Numbered from the stretch's first letter, positions 40,881 through 51,450 are shown. The stretch: DNA of 64,000 nt from Odontocerum albicorne (GCA_949825065.1 OX463866.1:635001-699000); one strand, 5' to 3'. Translations and numbers: made by a program. Notes: a model not told the origin generated them from the sequence alone.

Positions 40881-41261
40881 TAGTTTTACTCACGTCAGCC
40901 CCAGCCTCACACCTCGAGACCATTGAGGAACGTAATTAAGAAGAACCTCTCTGAAATATATTATTGCTAGTGAAATATGTCACAACAAATGGAATATAAA
41001 AGCTTAATTTCATTTACAGTCTAATTTAGTTGTATTGCGAATGATAGAGATAAGATTATTAAGTAGGTGATTACAGAGAGGAGATAAAAGAATGGTAATG
41101 AGGCGTTTTAAGTGCCCACTGATTGCCGGTCAGCGATACAATGTATAGTCACTACTGGAGGATGTCTTATAAATGTGGTCGAGGTTTTACTGACTCAAAT
41201 AATAGAAGGCAGAATTTGTTTGTTTGGCCACGGAATATAAAAAGATTAAAAAATAAATTTA

Positions 41262-41506
41262 AACATACATACCATCACGCCATTTTCCTGTCAGGGAAAG
41301 TAGAGAGGATAGAGCGTCATACTTTCCTATCGTGATACACATTCTTAGCCTCTTTTACATCCATACGACTTCTTACAATCCTCTGACTTTCGCAGTTTCC
41401 TTCTTTCAGAATATCGTTCACTCGATGATTCAACCTCGGTTTTCCTCTTGCATGCCTTCCACTCGTATTTGCACCGTATGCCTGTTTTGTTAATCTTTCT
41501 TCATTA
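41262..41506 (-). mobile_element. RTE family A 3' end, antisense, interrupted by MITE
   Basis: CATACCATCACGCCATTTTC and antisense C-terminal coding; resumes at 41891 with ATTCATTCCACATGCCCAAA after the MITE. - strand has ERLTKQAYGANTSG, RIVRSRMDVKEAKNVYHDRK. Confidence 0.75.
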
Positions 41507-41890
41507 TACTCAAGAAAATGTAGCATGGTCCCTGTGACGTTTGAAATGTCATGTCTCGAAGGGATGGGGGTAAAGTCGTTTTTTTTTTTCAAATCGAATA
41601 GTTTTTTTTTATAAATCGAAAAATTGTTTTTCTCTAAATTGACGCTTTAATTCCTAATTTTCATTATACTGACTTTCTAATGTATTGTATGATTTGTATC
41701 TATCTTTAAATAGATCAAGATTCACTATGAATTAACACTAATTACGAACATTAATTTTATGCTATTTATTAGAATCGAGACTTATATTAAAGTTGATAAA
41801 ATAATTAAAATTACTGAACGTCGTTATGAGGTTGTATTGGGGCAAATTTGTGAAACGTCAAACAGGGACCATGCTACATTTTCTTTAGTA
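41507..41890. mobile_element. TA-flanked MITE (family M2), copy 2
   Basis: 384 bases; termini TACTCAAGAAAATGTAGCAT and, inverted, TACTAAAGAAAATGTAGCAT, extended by GGTCCCTGTGACGTTT; TA duplication at 41505-41506 and 41891-41892. Internal 41760-41860 matches 4950-5040 inverted. Confidence 0.85.
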
Positions 41891-42000
41891 TAATTCATTC
41901 CACATGCCCAAACCATCTCAACACGATCTTTTACATCTTACTTAACACGACAGCCTTAAGTTTATATTCATTACTTAATCACTTACTTTCATATTAAATA
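41891..42000 (-). mobile_element. RTE family A continuation after MITE
   Basis: CCAAACCATCTCAACACGAT, TCTTACTTAACACGACAGCC: antisense of LR.FGHVE / KAAVLSKM region. Confidence 0.65.
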
Positions 42001-42079
42001 AATATTAAATAAAAATAGGAATTAAAATCAATGAGATACTTAAATATGTAAACTTGAACCAGATTGTATCAAAATCTGC

Positions 42080-42270
42080 TAAGATAATAACAGTTCACAA
42101 TAGTATTTTTAGCCAATTTTTGATGTATGGCAGGGAAACGTGGATGTGGAAAAATGCTGCAAGGAACCGAATGAACACTGTAGAAATGCGTTCATTGATA
42201 AGAATACACGGGGGGACAATATATGACAATACGGAATAAGGGTGATAATGGATGAATGTGAACTTAACAC
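42080..42270 (+). mobile_element. RTE family A coding fragment
   Basis: LMYGRETWMWKNAARNRMN, TVEMRSLIRIHGGTIYDN encoded; the LLYG.E.W.....R.n.vEMR.l slot of RTE ORF2. Confidence 0.65.
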
Positions 42271-42457
42271 ATAGTTGAGGATAATATGAGTGTAGTACTT
42301 TTAGTTGCTGCATGCATTTAATATTGTAATGAATTTTGTACTCTTGTATATTTCTGTGGATGACATTGTTCGCTTTTTCTATTAATTTCTGCATGTCAGT
42401 CGTAGTCTTGATGGACATTTTTTTAAAATTATGTTTAAGTACATTTCTCGTGTTTAA

Positions 42458-42701
42458 CCTCTCTGTGCGTACCGCCCCAACCGTGGGGCCATGAAATACT
42501 GAGTTAGATCCGCGTATGGCCCCGTGGTTGGGGCTCAGTGATTATTTCTCCAATATTCCCAGATTATGTCATGAATTGGACTACCAATGACATCTATTTA
42601 TGATACTACACAATTAAATAATTTATCTAATATAGTTACATGTTTTACCAACTGAACAAACGATGTTTTAAAATTAAAAAAATATCTTACTACTCGAGAG
42701 G
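42458..42701. mobile_element. piggyBac-like MITE
   Basis: 244 bases between exact TTAA sites (42454-42457, 42702-42705). Short inverted termini CCTCTC. Subterminal palindrome CCCCAACCGTGGGGCCAT paired with ATGGCCCCGTGGTTGGGG. No coding. Confidence 0.65.
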
Positions 42702-42889
42702 TTAAGACTGTCTTTCTATGTTAGAGGGCCTTATAATTCAATTTTTGTTTTTTTTTTTTTCAATGAATTGGATTTAAATTGGACAGGCTCTACGATTGAT
42801 AACAAAACAGCATTTTTATGTTTTAAAATAATAATAGCAAACAATTGAGTAATGGCAACATTCGTGGCTAAGGCTTGTTATTAAAAAGT

Positions 42890-43580
42890 AAGGATGAACA
42901 ATATCGTGGTAAAAAGTGTGAACGTTGTATGGGTTAACTCAGAGAAACTGGAGCAGGTTGATGTGTTCTGTTATCTGGACAGTATGTATGGGTTAACTCA
43001 GAGAAACTGGTGCAGGTTGATGTGTTCTGTTATCTGGGCAGTATGTTAACGTGTGATGGATGAGTTGAAAGGGACATTGAAAGAAGGGTAGCGACAAGGA
43101 ATAAGGTAAACGGAGTACTTAATGTTATATACAACGCCTGTGACAATAAATAATAGTGTGTTGGTGCCCACCTTGTCATATGGATGTGAATTTGGACTTA
43201 GCAGAAGAAGGATAAAAGTAAGATTAATGTTGTGGAGATGCGTGCACTAAGGAAAATTTGTGGAGTGTCATTGTATGAAAGAAGGTGGAACGAACACATC
43301 AGAAATGAGTGTATGTTTTAAGTAAGATGAAGAAAGTAGGTTTAAGATTGTTTGAACATGTGGAGAGAATGAATGAACGAAATAATTACTAAGCGAGTAT
43401 ACAAGTCAAGAGTGTAAGGTATGCGTGTAAGAGGAAATCCAAGAAAAATGTTGCTGGATTAAATAGACCAGATTTTGAAAGATGATCAAGTATGAATAAT
43501 AGAATATTGTGCATGACGAGATGTATAAATATGGAAGAGGCGACAGTTGTGTGCTTGGATAAAAAAGTTTGGAGATCTGT
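42890..43580 (+). mobile_element. RTE family A coding fragment with 59-base duplication
   Basis: Encodes VFCYLGSMLTCDG, RDIERRVATRNKVNGVLNV, TLSYGCEF, RRFEHVERMNE and the 3' end to about 43585. The segment GGTTAACTCAGAGAAACTGG through GGCAGTAT is directly duplicated (42929-43045). Confidence 0.75.
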
Positions 43581-43591
43581 TCTCTCTGTAA

Positions 43592-44105
43592 GGCCGAGGC
43601 CACACCAATGTGCTTCGCTAGGTGCTAAGCTAGGTATTACGCGACTAATAGACTAGGTGACTTCATGCTTGGCCACACAAAAGTGCTCCGCACAAATTCA
43701 TTTGACATTTGGGAGCGGTTGAGGTTGACAAACGATGCCACTCTCAAAACTGACCAATTTCATTACAACTTACCTTATCTTTATTTACTTCCTGTGCAAC
43801 TTCATTCCAAAGTGATTTTATTACAGGTACATTTTTGTGTAATTTGCTCGATGGGTTCCACAAAGGCTCCCTTTTATACACAGGTGCTATTAAAACTTCC
43901 TCCATCTTGTAAAATCACTTGGTGATACAATAAAATTAACCAACAAGTTTTCCCTAGGAGACTCACTAGGTGACTAATCGTCATGTAGCATTGTGCGATT
44001 CGTGCAGTGTAGCCATTGCGATACGTTGGTTTGCTAGGATATGTCGCCTAGCTCGCAACATAGCTCTAAGCACCAAGCGAGGCTCCTACCTGTGTGGCCG
44101 AGGCC
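43592..44105. mobile_element. PIF/Harbinger-type MITE, copy 3
   Basis: 514 bases, TAA/TAA flanks (43589-43591, 44106-44108), termini GGCCGAGGCCACACC and, inverted, GGCCTCGGCCACACAG. Inserted exactly at the 3' end of the RTE copy. Confidence 0.88.
43774..43905 (-). pseudogene. MADF-like exon in Harbinger MITE, copy 3
   Basis: - strand [20 protein letters not shown], then [20 protein letters not shown] and NKDK, 44 codons to a GTAAG donor. Confidence 0.7.
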
Positions 44106-44819
44106 TAAGGGATGAAGTGTGATATGTATGTATGAATAATGACTTCGTCAAAATCTTTTCAGGTATAAATCACAAAATTGTGATTTCCTTCAAAATTATT
44201 CTTAAGATGTTTTATGTGCCATAATATACCGTATTGTATTTGCTACATTCCAACAGGCTATAGGATGCTAGTCCTCGTTTAACACAAAGATTCCTCATCC
44301 ATGTAGTGAGCTGTAAGCCAAGTGTTTATATGTATCGGAAACTTTGTCTCAAATGTGCATTTTACTATAATCATGTGATACATTAGTTAAATAAATAAAA
44401 TTTAAATGGAAAATATAGCTTTTCTTTTTAAATACCCTATTCTAAAAGTTAAATAAAATAAAGGTTTACGAGTAGACATTTTTCTCTCTCTTTAACCCTT
44501 TGACAACCGCTATGTTAAAACCAAAACTGCCCGCTCAAACCAGCATGTTTTTGACCGTTTCTCTAGTCAAATGACATGCTTTAAACATTTAATAAGAAAT
44601 CACACAGGAGTCTGATTTGAGAAAAATAAATACTTACTTACTCGACAATAATTTCATGTTTTTATATGAGATTCAAAAAATTTTTTGATTAACTTGTCTG
44701 GAGATAGTCAAAAATGAAGTTATAATTAAAATTAAATTATAATTTTTAATTTTTTTTATTTATATATGATAAAAATACACAATAAAAACATAAAATAAAA
44801 TTTTAAAATCACAGTTAGG

Positions 44820-45085
44820 TTAGGTTAGGTTTGCGTGATCGTGTAAGGAACACCACAATCCGAGAGGTCCGTGAGGTCCAAGATGTGGTCAGGTGGGGAC
44901 GACAGCGTCGACGATACTGGTACCAACATGTACAGAGAATGAATTCCACAAGAATTCCATACATAGCTCTACATGGGGTGCCGGATGGACGGCGTCCACC
45001 AGCGAGATCCCCGAAATGGTGGATAGCTGGAGTTCAGCATCACACTAGGACAATGCTGCAGTAACAGACTCTTGAGTCTATAGAA
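44820..45085 (+). mobile_element. RTE-type fragment with TTAGG-like start
   Basis: GTTAGGTTAGGTTAGGTTTG is followed directly by RDRVRNTTIREVREVQDVV, RRRYWYQHVQRM and GRRPPARSPKWW, an RTE ORF2 C-terminal end, and ends AAGAAGAAGAGA. Inserted in the piggyBac-like element. Confidence 0.65.
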
Positions 45086-45379
45086 AGTCTAAGAAGAAGA
45101 AGAGACAATTATTTGGAAAAATCATTTTTACAATGGAAATCAACGAAGCAATCTTCATTATGTAGGGAGACCTCCTGTAGGCTCCTATCATAGCCTGCAT
45201 TGTCACACACACTCTGCGTTCAGGCCTTTGCTTTAGCCTTACATACTATACATTTTCTGGTAACATACTTTTGTCTACCAGCATTGCCACGGATTTTATA
45301 AGGAAAGTGGGAGTTTCTTCCTTGTAGCCTGAGAGGAATGTCGGAGGTCCCTGACCTATTCACCAGCTGCCGAGTGTGG

Positions 45380-45620
45380 GATCCTGGACAGTGACTACTT
45401 CTTCATTACTTGGCCCGTTGGTTGAAATATTCCCTTCACCCGGTTCATCTTCCCAGCCTGAAGCATCCTCGTCTGAAACTGGTTCTTCTTCATCCTCACT
45501 ATAGAAAAGTCTTTCGTCTCCAGATTCACAACAATCTGACTCGCCTAATACATTATATAACTCGTTTTCACTTCATTTTTCCAGTTCAAGAAATGTGTAC
45601 GAGCGCCATTTATCGGCCAT
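45380..45620 (-). pseudogene. piggyBac transposase N-terminal fragment
   Basis: From the ATG at 45620: MADKWRSYTFLELEK, a stop, then ESDCCESGDERLFYSEDEEE and PVSDEDASGWEDEPGEGN. The acidic N-terminal region is typical of piggyBac transposases. The DDD core is missing. Confidence 0.6.
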
Positions 45621-45711
45621 TTTGAATATTGAGTAAATAAATCGATCTTAGTATTACAGATTTCTTTATTTTTTTGTTTGAATCCTTGCTAAACTAAAAA
45701 TTTACCATTAA

Positions 45712-46386
45712 CCCTTTCCGGTCCACAAAAAAAAATTAAAATGTTCCACCAGGTCCACAATAGATTTACAGAATTACAGGGTAAAACAATACATCCAGGT
45801 TGTTTTTAATAAAACTATATTTATGTTCACAATTTTTTTTAAATGTTTATTTTATTTTGAAGGTATAGAATAATGCTCTAATTATTACATTACTATATTA
45901 ATTATTACATTTTATACACATCTAAAGTATGATATCGGTGAAAACATTCACCGATGCAAAGGCCGGGCTTTCTCTCACAAGTTACACAAATGTATCGCGT
46001 TTCTTTCCTACCTCCAGGAATGTATTCTAATTATTAGAACAATAGTAAGTATCGGTAATAATAATTATCAAGTTGTTTCCACGTGCACGGGTCGAGCGTA
46101 ACTGATCCCAGCGCCGGCGGCCGGGTATCCGAGAGACGTGTACCGAGCCAGCCAGCAAACCTGCCAGTATCCTTCTCAGGTAGAAAGTTACACATTCCAA
46201 TGCTCATAAAAACCATTGAATCCTCATCCCAGTATACCGCTACACTAAATACAAGTGAGAAAAAAATATGTTTGCTTGTATTTTTACAATAAACTGATGA
46301 AGAAAAAAATGTCGAATGACATTCGACATAGGACTCACTGGAATAAAGTCGATGTCGAATGACATTCGACATAGGACCGGAAAGGG
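45712..46386 (-). mobile_element. piggyBac-like element, inner of a nested pair
   Basis: 675 bases with exact TTAA on both sides (45708-45711, 46387-46390). Termini CCCTTTCCGGTCC and, inverted, the same. Two copies of the palindrome ATGTCGAATGACATTCGACA close to the right end. Carries a transposase C-terminal Cys-rich domain. Confidence 0.88.
45905..46020 (-). pseudogene. piggyBac transposase C-terminal cysteine-rich domain
   Basis: - strand PGGRKETRYICVTCERKPG, LCIGECFHRYHTLDVYKM then stop: the C-x2-C ... LC...CF..YHT arrangement that ends piggyBac transposases and binds the terminal DNA. Confidence 0.85.
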
Positions 46387-46539
46387 TTAAGCTTTAGTGC
46401 TTTTGCGGTAGATGTCAAAGTAAGTCAGAAAAAAAATATACATTATGTCATTGTCATAGCCTGAGAATTTCTCGGGCACGGTAAGGAATGCATGATTATT
46501 TTGCCCGAGAAATTCTCGTGCTTGATTGTCAACGGGTAA

Positions 46540-46690
46540 AAAGAATATATTGATCAAAATCCTAGGTATCTTTATATCCCCGAATACTAGACAAAAAAAA
46601 CAGTGTGGGGTTCGAACCAGCGATCTTCCTCACGGAAGTCCTGCGTGTTACCGTGTGGCCATGCACCTCATGCCTGGAAATGTATTCAAT
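46540..46690 (-). mobile_element. tRNA-derived SINE (SINE2), copy 1
   Basis: - strand: TGCATGGCCACACGGTAACA (A-box side), CGCTGGTTCGAACCCCAC (B box), then a body ending ATACCTAGGATTTTGATCAA and TATTCTTT. Inserted exactly at the outer piggyBac end. Same family as 49195-49350. Confidence 0.75.
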
Positions 46691-47199
46691 CTATGGAGTC
46701 ACAAATGATTTACTATATATAGACAACTTGGATACCAAATTGAAGCAATGTCTATCACTTGGTGGAACCACTCTGTCTTAATGAGACTAGCTCCGTTGGA
46801 TCTGGCAGAACAGTGTTGTGTCGCGATTATCCTTATCGTTAAGGGTTAGCCTGCGAGTATTGATTATGTCCGCCTTCACCCCTTGCCAGGGATGATCCCT
46901 CATGTGATTTTTAAAGCCTGCCTAGATACCCAGTTGTCTACTTGGTATCTGGATTAGTCTGCAGAGCACATTCTGTGGTACTGTGACGATAATTTATGAA
47001 GGGATCTCCACTTAGTTTTACACATGATAGATGTTTGACGTCGGAGGTGGGCACTCTATATTCCATGGACCACAAGGTGCACCAATGTCTCTTATTGTTC
47101 AAAAATTAGATATTAACAAAACGCTTTCGATGGTTCTGGAGAATTGCGTGATCTATAGTTGAGGGAGAGCAAGCAAGATGAAGGTCTCCTACAAGATTT

Positions 47200-47735
47200 T
47201 ATTTATTTATTTTACACATAATTTGTGAAAAAACAAGTAATTTAATTTGGACACAATTTTAATGGATCTGGGTTTGTTGCCTTTCATTTGTCGTGTCCCC
47301 AGTAAACTAGGCTTTTGCCTGTATCTCACTGAGGACATATAGCATGAAAATATAAATCGATACTTCTTTCCGATTTTTGATTATATAAAACCCTGTTGCA
47401 CATTCTCATCAACCTGACAAACAGTAACACTCCATTACATATGTATATGTTACAACACGCGAATCAAACTCCTCACACTTCAAACATTCATACCACAATA
47501 TGTTATACCGCACATAATCATAAAAACAAAAATATAAATATAAGACAACAAAAAACACCACACTCAAGAGCTCACACAAAACTCTTCAACAAGTCATTCC
47601 TCTTGCAAGCCCAAGTATCCAAACTCCTGTCGCAATAATAACCACGCAACGATCAACTGCCTAAATTGTTTTCCTCCCTTTGCCTTTATTGAATTCGGCA
47701 CCCCATTGCATGTCATAGGAGCTAAATAGGCATAT
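47200..47735 (-). mobile_element. LINE family T 3' end, antisense, long copy
   Basis: TTTTACACATAATTTGTG, GGATCTGGGTTTGTTGCCTT, CAGTAAACTAGGCTTTTGCC, CATTCTCATCAACCTGACAA, AATTCGGCACCCCATTGCAT; reverse of 23165-23730. Confidence 0.7.
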
Positions 47736-47754
47736 TGCCTTTGGACAAAAGATG

Positions 47755-48045
47755 TTTTAACTCTAAGATGGAAGGATCAAATAAAAGAGTAAACGGAACA
47801 CTGTTGGAACGATGCATTCAATATGGCCTAGGACCGGACAGGGTGGAGTTAGGTGGTCCACCAAGTTCTAGGTTTGGCAGAGGACCACGATGGTCAGCAT
47901 TGAACATATGATGGAGAAGAAGATTCAGGGAGACAAAAGGCAGATTGTCACAAGTGGTACAGTATTATAGAGGCTGGAGGTTAAATTTCTTCCATGAATG
48001 AATGATCGAGTGGCTGGAACTTTTTCAATAAATGTTAGGAATCTG
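47755..48045 (+). mobile_element. Degraded LINE-like sequence
   Basis: LRWKDQIKE-like reading at 47768 and GPDRVELGGPPSS-like text; probably a LINE C-terminus, heavily decayed. Confidence 0.25.
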
Positions 48046-48049
48046 ACTA

Positions 48050-48704
48050 CACATCGAAAGATTGGCAGGGTACAAGAATGGAGTGTAGAAGTTATAGACC
48101 CATTAGTTTACTGAGTAAGTAAACTGTGTCCAAAAATTCTGATAAAAAGAGTGAAAATAAATACTCTAATGATGCTCAGGGTGCCGTTTTCAGTGGAAGA
48201 AAATGCGTGTTATCAAATTTTCTCTTTGCGTATGCTTGTACAAAAATCTATGGCAAAAAATACAAAGGTATACTCGTATTATGCGTTTGTCAACTTGAAA
48301 AATCATGACCGCGTGATAAGAGATAAGTAATGTAAATATTGAATGTAAATTAATACGTGGTATTGCATCATTATGCGCTGAAAGTAAAGGATGTATTAAC
48401 GTGAACAGTGCATTGACTCGGTAGTTTAATATTTCAAAAGGGGTAAGGCAAGGATGCGTTATGTCACCCTGATTGTATAATATTTAAAAATATTAATGTG
48501 TGAAAGAACTACAGAAGTCAATAAATGGCGTATATCATAAATGTCGAATGGTAATGTGTATGCAGATGACATGGTAGTGTTGGCGGAGAGTGAAGATGAA
48601 TTGCAGAGTTTAATAAGTATATTGTATGAGAGATACGAAGAGAATGATCTGAGGATGAATGTTGCAAAATAGAGTTATGGTGATAGAAAAGTAAATATGA
48701 TATA
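48050..48704 (+). pseudogene. RTE family A reverse transcriptase fragment
   Basis: CRSYRPISLLSK at 48088, GAVFSGRKCVLSN, GVRQGCVMSP at about 48440, and VYADDMVVLAESEDELQSLI at 48555-48620, that is RT motifs including the catalytic YADD. Stops and frameshifts throughout. The only RT catalytic core found in the window. Confidence 0.85.
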
Positions 48705-48706
48705 TA

Positions 48707-49025
48707 TTGCCGTCATAAGCAAAAACGCAGCTAACGGGGAAAAATAGAAAACCATTTATTTTAACACAAAAATCGACATAATGTCTTTTTTAATTTTACA
48801 AAATACTAAGGTTTTCTAAGAAAAAAAAAACAATAAAATGCGATTTATAAGCAAAAAGACAGCAAGTGCCTGCCTATGTGTTTGCTGCGTTTTTGCTTAT
48901 GAATAATATTTTACAGCTTTTTTGTTTATGAATAACGACATTTTTAAACAGAAATGAAAAACCAATGTGCAGTTTTCTCAAAACGTAACGTTTGCCATTA
49001 GCTGCGTTTTTGCTTATGAGGGCAG
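48707..49025. mobile_element. MITE in the RTE copy
   Basis: Termini TTGCCGTCATAAGCAAAAAC (then GCAGCTAA) and, inverted, CTGCCCTCATAAGCAAAAAC; flanked by TATA on both sides, consistent with a TA duplication. The GCAAAAA.GCAG motif also occurs inside (48850, 48885). Confidence 0.8.
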
Positions 49026-49027
49026 TA

Positions 49028-49690
49028 TAGGTGAACAATGAAAGTGAGTGTAGTATTTAAATGATGGAAGAGTTACGAGATATATCGACCGTGCGTAGCG
49101 ATAGGAAACAAAGTCAATGAGGCTCTTAAACATACTCGAACTGGACAATATTAAAATCAGCAAAGAATTTAGTATCAACTTTTTTTTAAAGAATAGATAT
49201 GATCGAAGTCATAGGTATCCTTATGCCAAAGAACACAAAGCGGAAAAAGTTCCTGTGTCGTTCGAGGAGAGTAGCACAGTGCAGGGTTTGAACCGACGAC
49301 CTTCCGCACGAAAGTCCAGTGCGTTACCGCGCGACCATGCACTTCTCGTGGGACTTTGAAATATGGACATGAAATGTGCACGTGGAACAAGACTGAAAAT
49401 AGCCTAATAAATGCTGCAGAAATGTGTGTGCTTAAAAGAATACATGGGATGACAAAACAAAATGAAGTGATTAGTGATGAATGTGAACTTAAGACTGCTG
49501 TGTTGAGTAAGATGAAGAAGAGCATTCTGAGATGGTTTGGGCACGTAGAATGAATGAATGAATAAAGTATAATAAAACAATTACATAGTACAAATATTAG
49601 AGGAAAGCCATATAGGAAGACCAAGGAAAAGATGTTTGGATCAAATTAATGATATTTCGAAACAAGGAAACGTAAAAGTTCTTTGAAAAG
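49028..49690 (+). mobile_element. RTE family A continuation after MITE
   Basis: Continues with CNERECSI-like text, LKYGHEMCTWNKTENSLINA at 49350, EVISDECELKTAVLSKM, ILRWFGHVE. Interrupted by the SINE2 copy at 49195-49350. Confidence 0.7.
49195..49350 (-). mobile_element. tRNA-derived SINE (SINE2), copy 2
   Basis: - strand: TGCATGGTCGCGCGGTAACG, GTCGTCGGTTCAAACCCTGC (B box), body with ACACAGGAACTTTTTCCGC and GGATACCTATGACTTCGATC ending TATTCTTT. Same head, body and end as 46540-46690. Confidence 0.75.
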
Positions 49691-49705
49691 GTATATACGA
49701 GTATT

Positions 49706-50498
49706 AGGTGTTAACATAAGTTGTGTCCGTTTTTTATAAATTTAAAAATGAGCACCAAAAGTAAAATAAAATAGTAAATATTATACGTCATTCGAAAAAA
49801 AAATTTCTGCTCAACACGATATTGTGTTTGCTTTTACGTTACATATATTATTTTATTTGATTACAAGCCTTCAAAATGGAATGTCAAGTAGACGAAAGTG
49901 AGCATTTTCGACACCTCCTTCTGTTCGCATTCAATCGAGGGCATAAAACTACCTAAGCTGCTCGCGATATTTGCCAAGTGTACAATGAAGACGCTATGAA
50001 TGAAAGGACAGCTCGTCGATGGTTTTTGCGTTTCAAAGACGGTAATTTTGACCTGACAGACATGTAGCGTTCCGGACGACCAGTGGACTTCGATGAGAAC
50101 CGCTTAAACCATATTATTCATGAAGATCCCCTTCAAATCACCATAGAATTGGCTGAGCAGATGAATTGTAGTCACATGACTGTATACCGCCATCTACCAT
50201 ATGTTCTTTCATTCATAGCATCTTCACCGTACAATTCGCAAATATCGCGAGCAGCTTTATTCCCTCGAATTAACGCGAAGAGAAGGCGTCGAAAATGCTC
50301 ACTTTCGTCTACTTGACATTCCATTTTGAAGGCTTGTAATCAAATAAAATAATATATGTAACGTAAAAGCAAACACAATATCTTGTAGAGCAGAAAATTT
50401 TCTTTCGAATGACGTTTAACAATTACCATTTTGTTATACTTTTGATGCTCATTTTTAAATTTGAAAAAAAAACGGACACAACTTATGTTAACACCCAA
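49706..50498. mobile_element. mariner-like fold-back element
   Basis: 793 bases, TA duplications at 49704-49705 and 50499-50500, termini TTAGGTGTTAACATAAGTTG and, inverted, TTGGGTGTTAACATAAGTTG. The inverted arms extend about 230 bases each, into the transposase start, so the 5' end of the parent was joined head to head. Left arm encodes a broken transposase N-terminus. Confidence 0.9.
49876..50195 (+). pseudogene. mariner-like transposase N-terminal fragment
   Basis: MECQVDESEHFRHLLLFAFN, RTARRWFLRFKDGNFDLTDM, RSGRPVDFDENRLNHIIHED: SETMAR-type HTH. Two in-frame stops. From about 50195 the sequence turns into the inverted 5' end. Confidence 0.85.
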
Positions 50499-50500
50499 TA

Positions 50501-51041
50501 TAAATGGTCTTTCAAATTGAGCGGTTTTTAAAATTATTGGATAAAACACAGATGGCGTCGCGATCTTGACTGGGTCTTGTGACATTTGAAAAGTGTAATG
50601 TATGACATTTATAAAAATGGAGTCGTATACAACACAACAACGCGTTCAAATTGTTGAATTATTTTATGTATTGTAATCTCCGGAAACGGTGATGTTAATT
50701 GCCCACCAAGATCATGCGATCTGACACCGTTGGACTATTTTCTCTGGGGTCACGTGAAAATCCAGGTCTATAAGAATGACCCCCGATCGATTCCTGAGCT
50801 GAAGGACGAAATTATTCGCGTTATTGGTGAGTTAGAACCGCCATTATGCCAAAATGTCATCGAAAATTTTGACAAAAGAGTGGACATGTGTGGAGCTGCG
50901 AGAGGTGGACATTTGGCGGATATTGTTTTTTGTGTTTAAATGTCATACATTATACTTCAATGACCAATAAAAAGTTTTTTGAAATCAAATCAGTGTGTGT
51001 TTTATTCAAGAATTAAAAAAGAGTTTGTAAAAAACCCTTTA
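50501..51041 (+). mobile_element. Internally deleted mariner-like element, copy 1
   Basis: Starts AATGGTCTTTCAAATTGAGC next to TA, ends AACCCTTTA next to TATA. The 5' part has MESYTTQQRVQIVELFYVL-type text, then jumps to the transposase C-terminus at TATTGTAATCTCCGG. Copy 2 at 53026-53585 has the same deletion. Confidence 0.75.
50694..50939 (+). pseudogene. mariner-like transposase C-terminal fragment
   Basis: CPPRSCDLTPLDYFLWGHVK, IQVYKNDPRSIPELKDEIIR, ending GGHLADIVFCV. PPRS.DLTPLD.FLWG is the third catalytic block of mariner/IS630-type transposases common in insects; the first two acidic residues are deleted. Confidence 0.85.
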
Positions 51042-51217
51042 TATATGTCGCGATAGGAAAGTTGTGCACTTTGTCCTTTCCGCCTACTCAGACAGAAAAA
51101 AAATTGAATTCGTCTAAAATATGAATGGTTTATTTAAAATGGATATTAAAAAATGATAAATATAAGAAATTAAAAAGCAAATTAGTAGATATTGGAAGAT
51201 AAAAAACAACATTGAGT

Positions 51218-51290
51218 CAACCGTGGCAGGACTCGAACCTGCAATCTTCGGATCCGAAGTCCGACGCCTTATCCATTAGGCCACACGGTC
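51218..51290 (-). tRNA. tRNA-Arg (anticodon TCG)
   Basis: 73-nt cloverleaf on the - strand: acceptor GACCGTG pairs with CACGGTT (terminal G-U), D stem GCCT/AGGC, anticodon stem TCGGA/TCCGA with loop CTTCGGA (anticodon TCG, reads CGA), T stem GCAGG/CCTGC with loop TTCGAGT. No intron. Same gene as 57597-57669 with a few changes. Confidence 0.93.
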
Positions 51291-51450
51291 TGTGGAGACA
51301 CCCGCCGTGGAAATAGGACAATACATTATCACGCACCCTCGCTAGGGGGTGAGGGCGCTTCCGAGTTTTCCCGAGTTTCCCCGAACGGGGCCGAGGCTGA
51401 AAATGCGGGAAATTCTGGACTGGACGGTCTATTGGTCCTGTTTCCATTTT
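51291..51450 (-). promoter_or_regulatory. Conserved 5' flank of the tRNA-Arg gene
   Basis: About 150 bases upstream of the tRNA are clearly alignable, in the same order, to the 5' flank of the second tRNA-Arg copy. The shared core TTCGGGGAAACTCGGGAAAA is G+C-rich against an A+T-rich background. It may be duplicated passively or carry upstream pol III control elements. Confidence 0.6.

Larger units (their letters stand above)
44496..46536 (-). mobile_element. piggyBac-like element, outer of a nested pair
   Basis: Termini CCCTTTGACAACCGC and, inverted, CCCGTTGACAATCAAG, next to TTAA (44492-44495) and TAAA (46537-46540, one change). Subterminal inverted motif GAGAATTTCTCGGGC / GCCCGAGAAATTCTC at the right end. 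Carries the N-terminus of a transposase on the - strand, a later LINE insertion at 44820-45085 and a second piggyBac-like element at 45712-46386. Confidence 0.8.

Noticed and set aside
44820..44842. Interstitial telomere
   Set aside because: Only about three and a half TTAGG units; too short, and placed at a LINE edge.
45712..46020. Single piggyBac transposase formed by 45380-45620 and 45905-46020
   Set aside because: The fragments belong to two elements with different termini, one nested in the other; joining them would be wrong.
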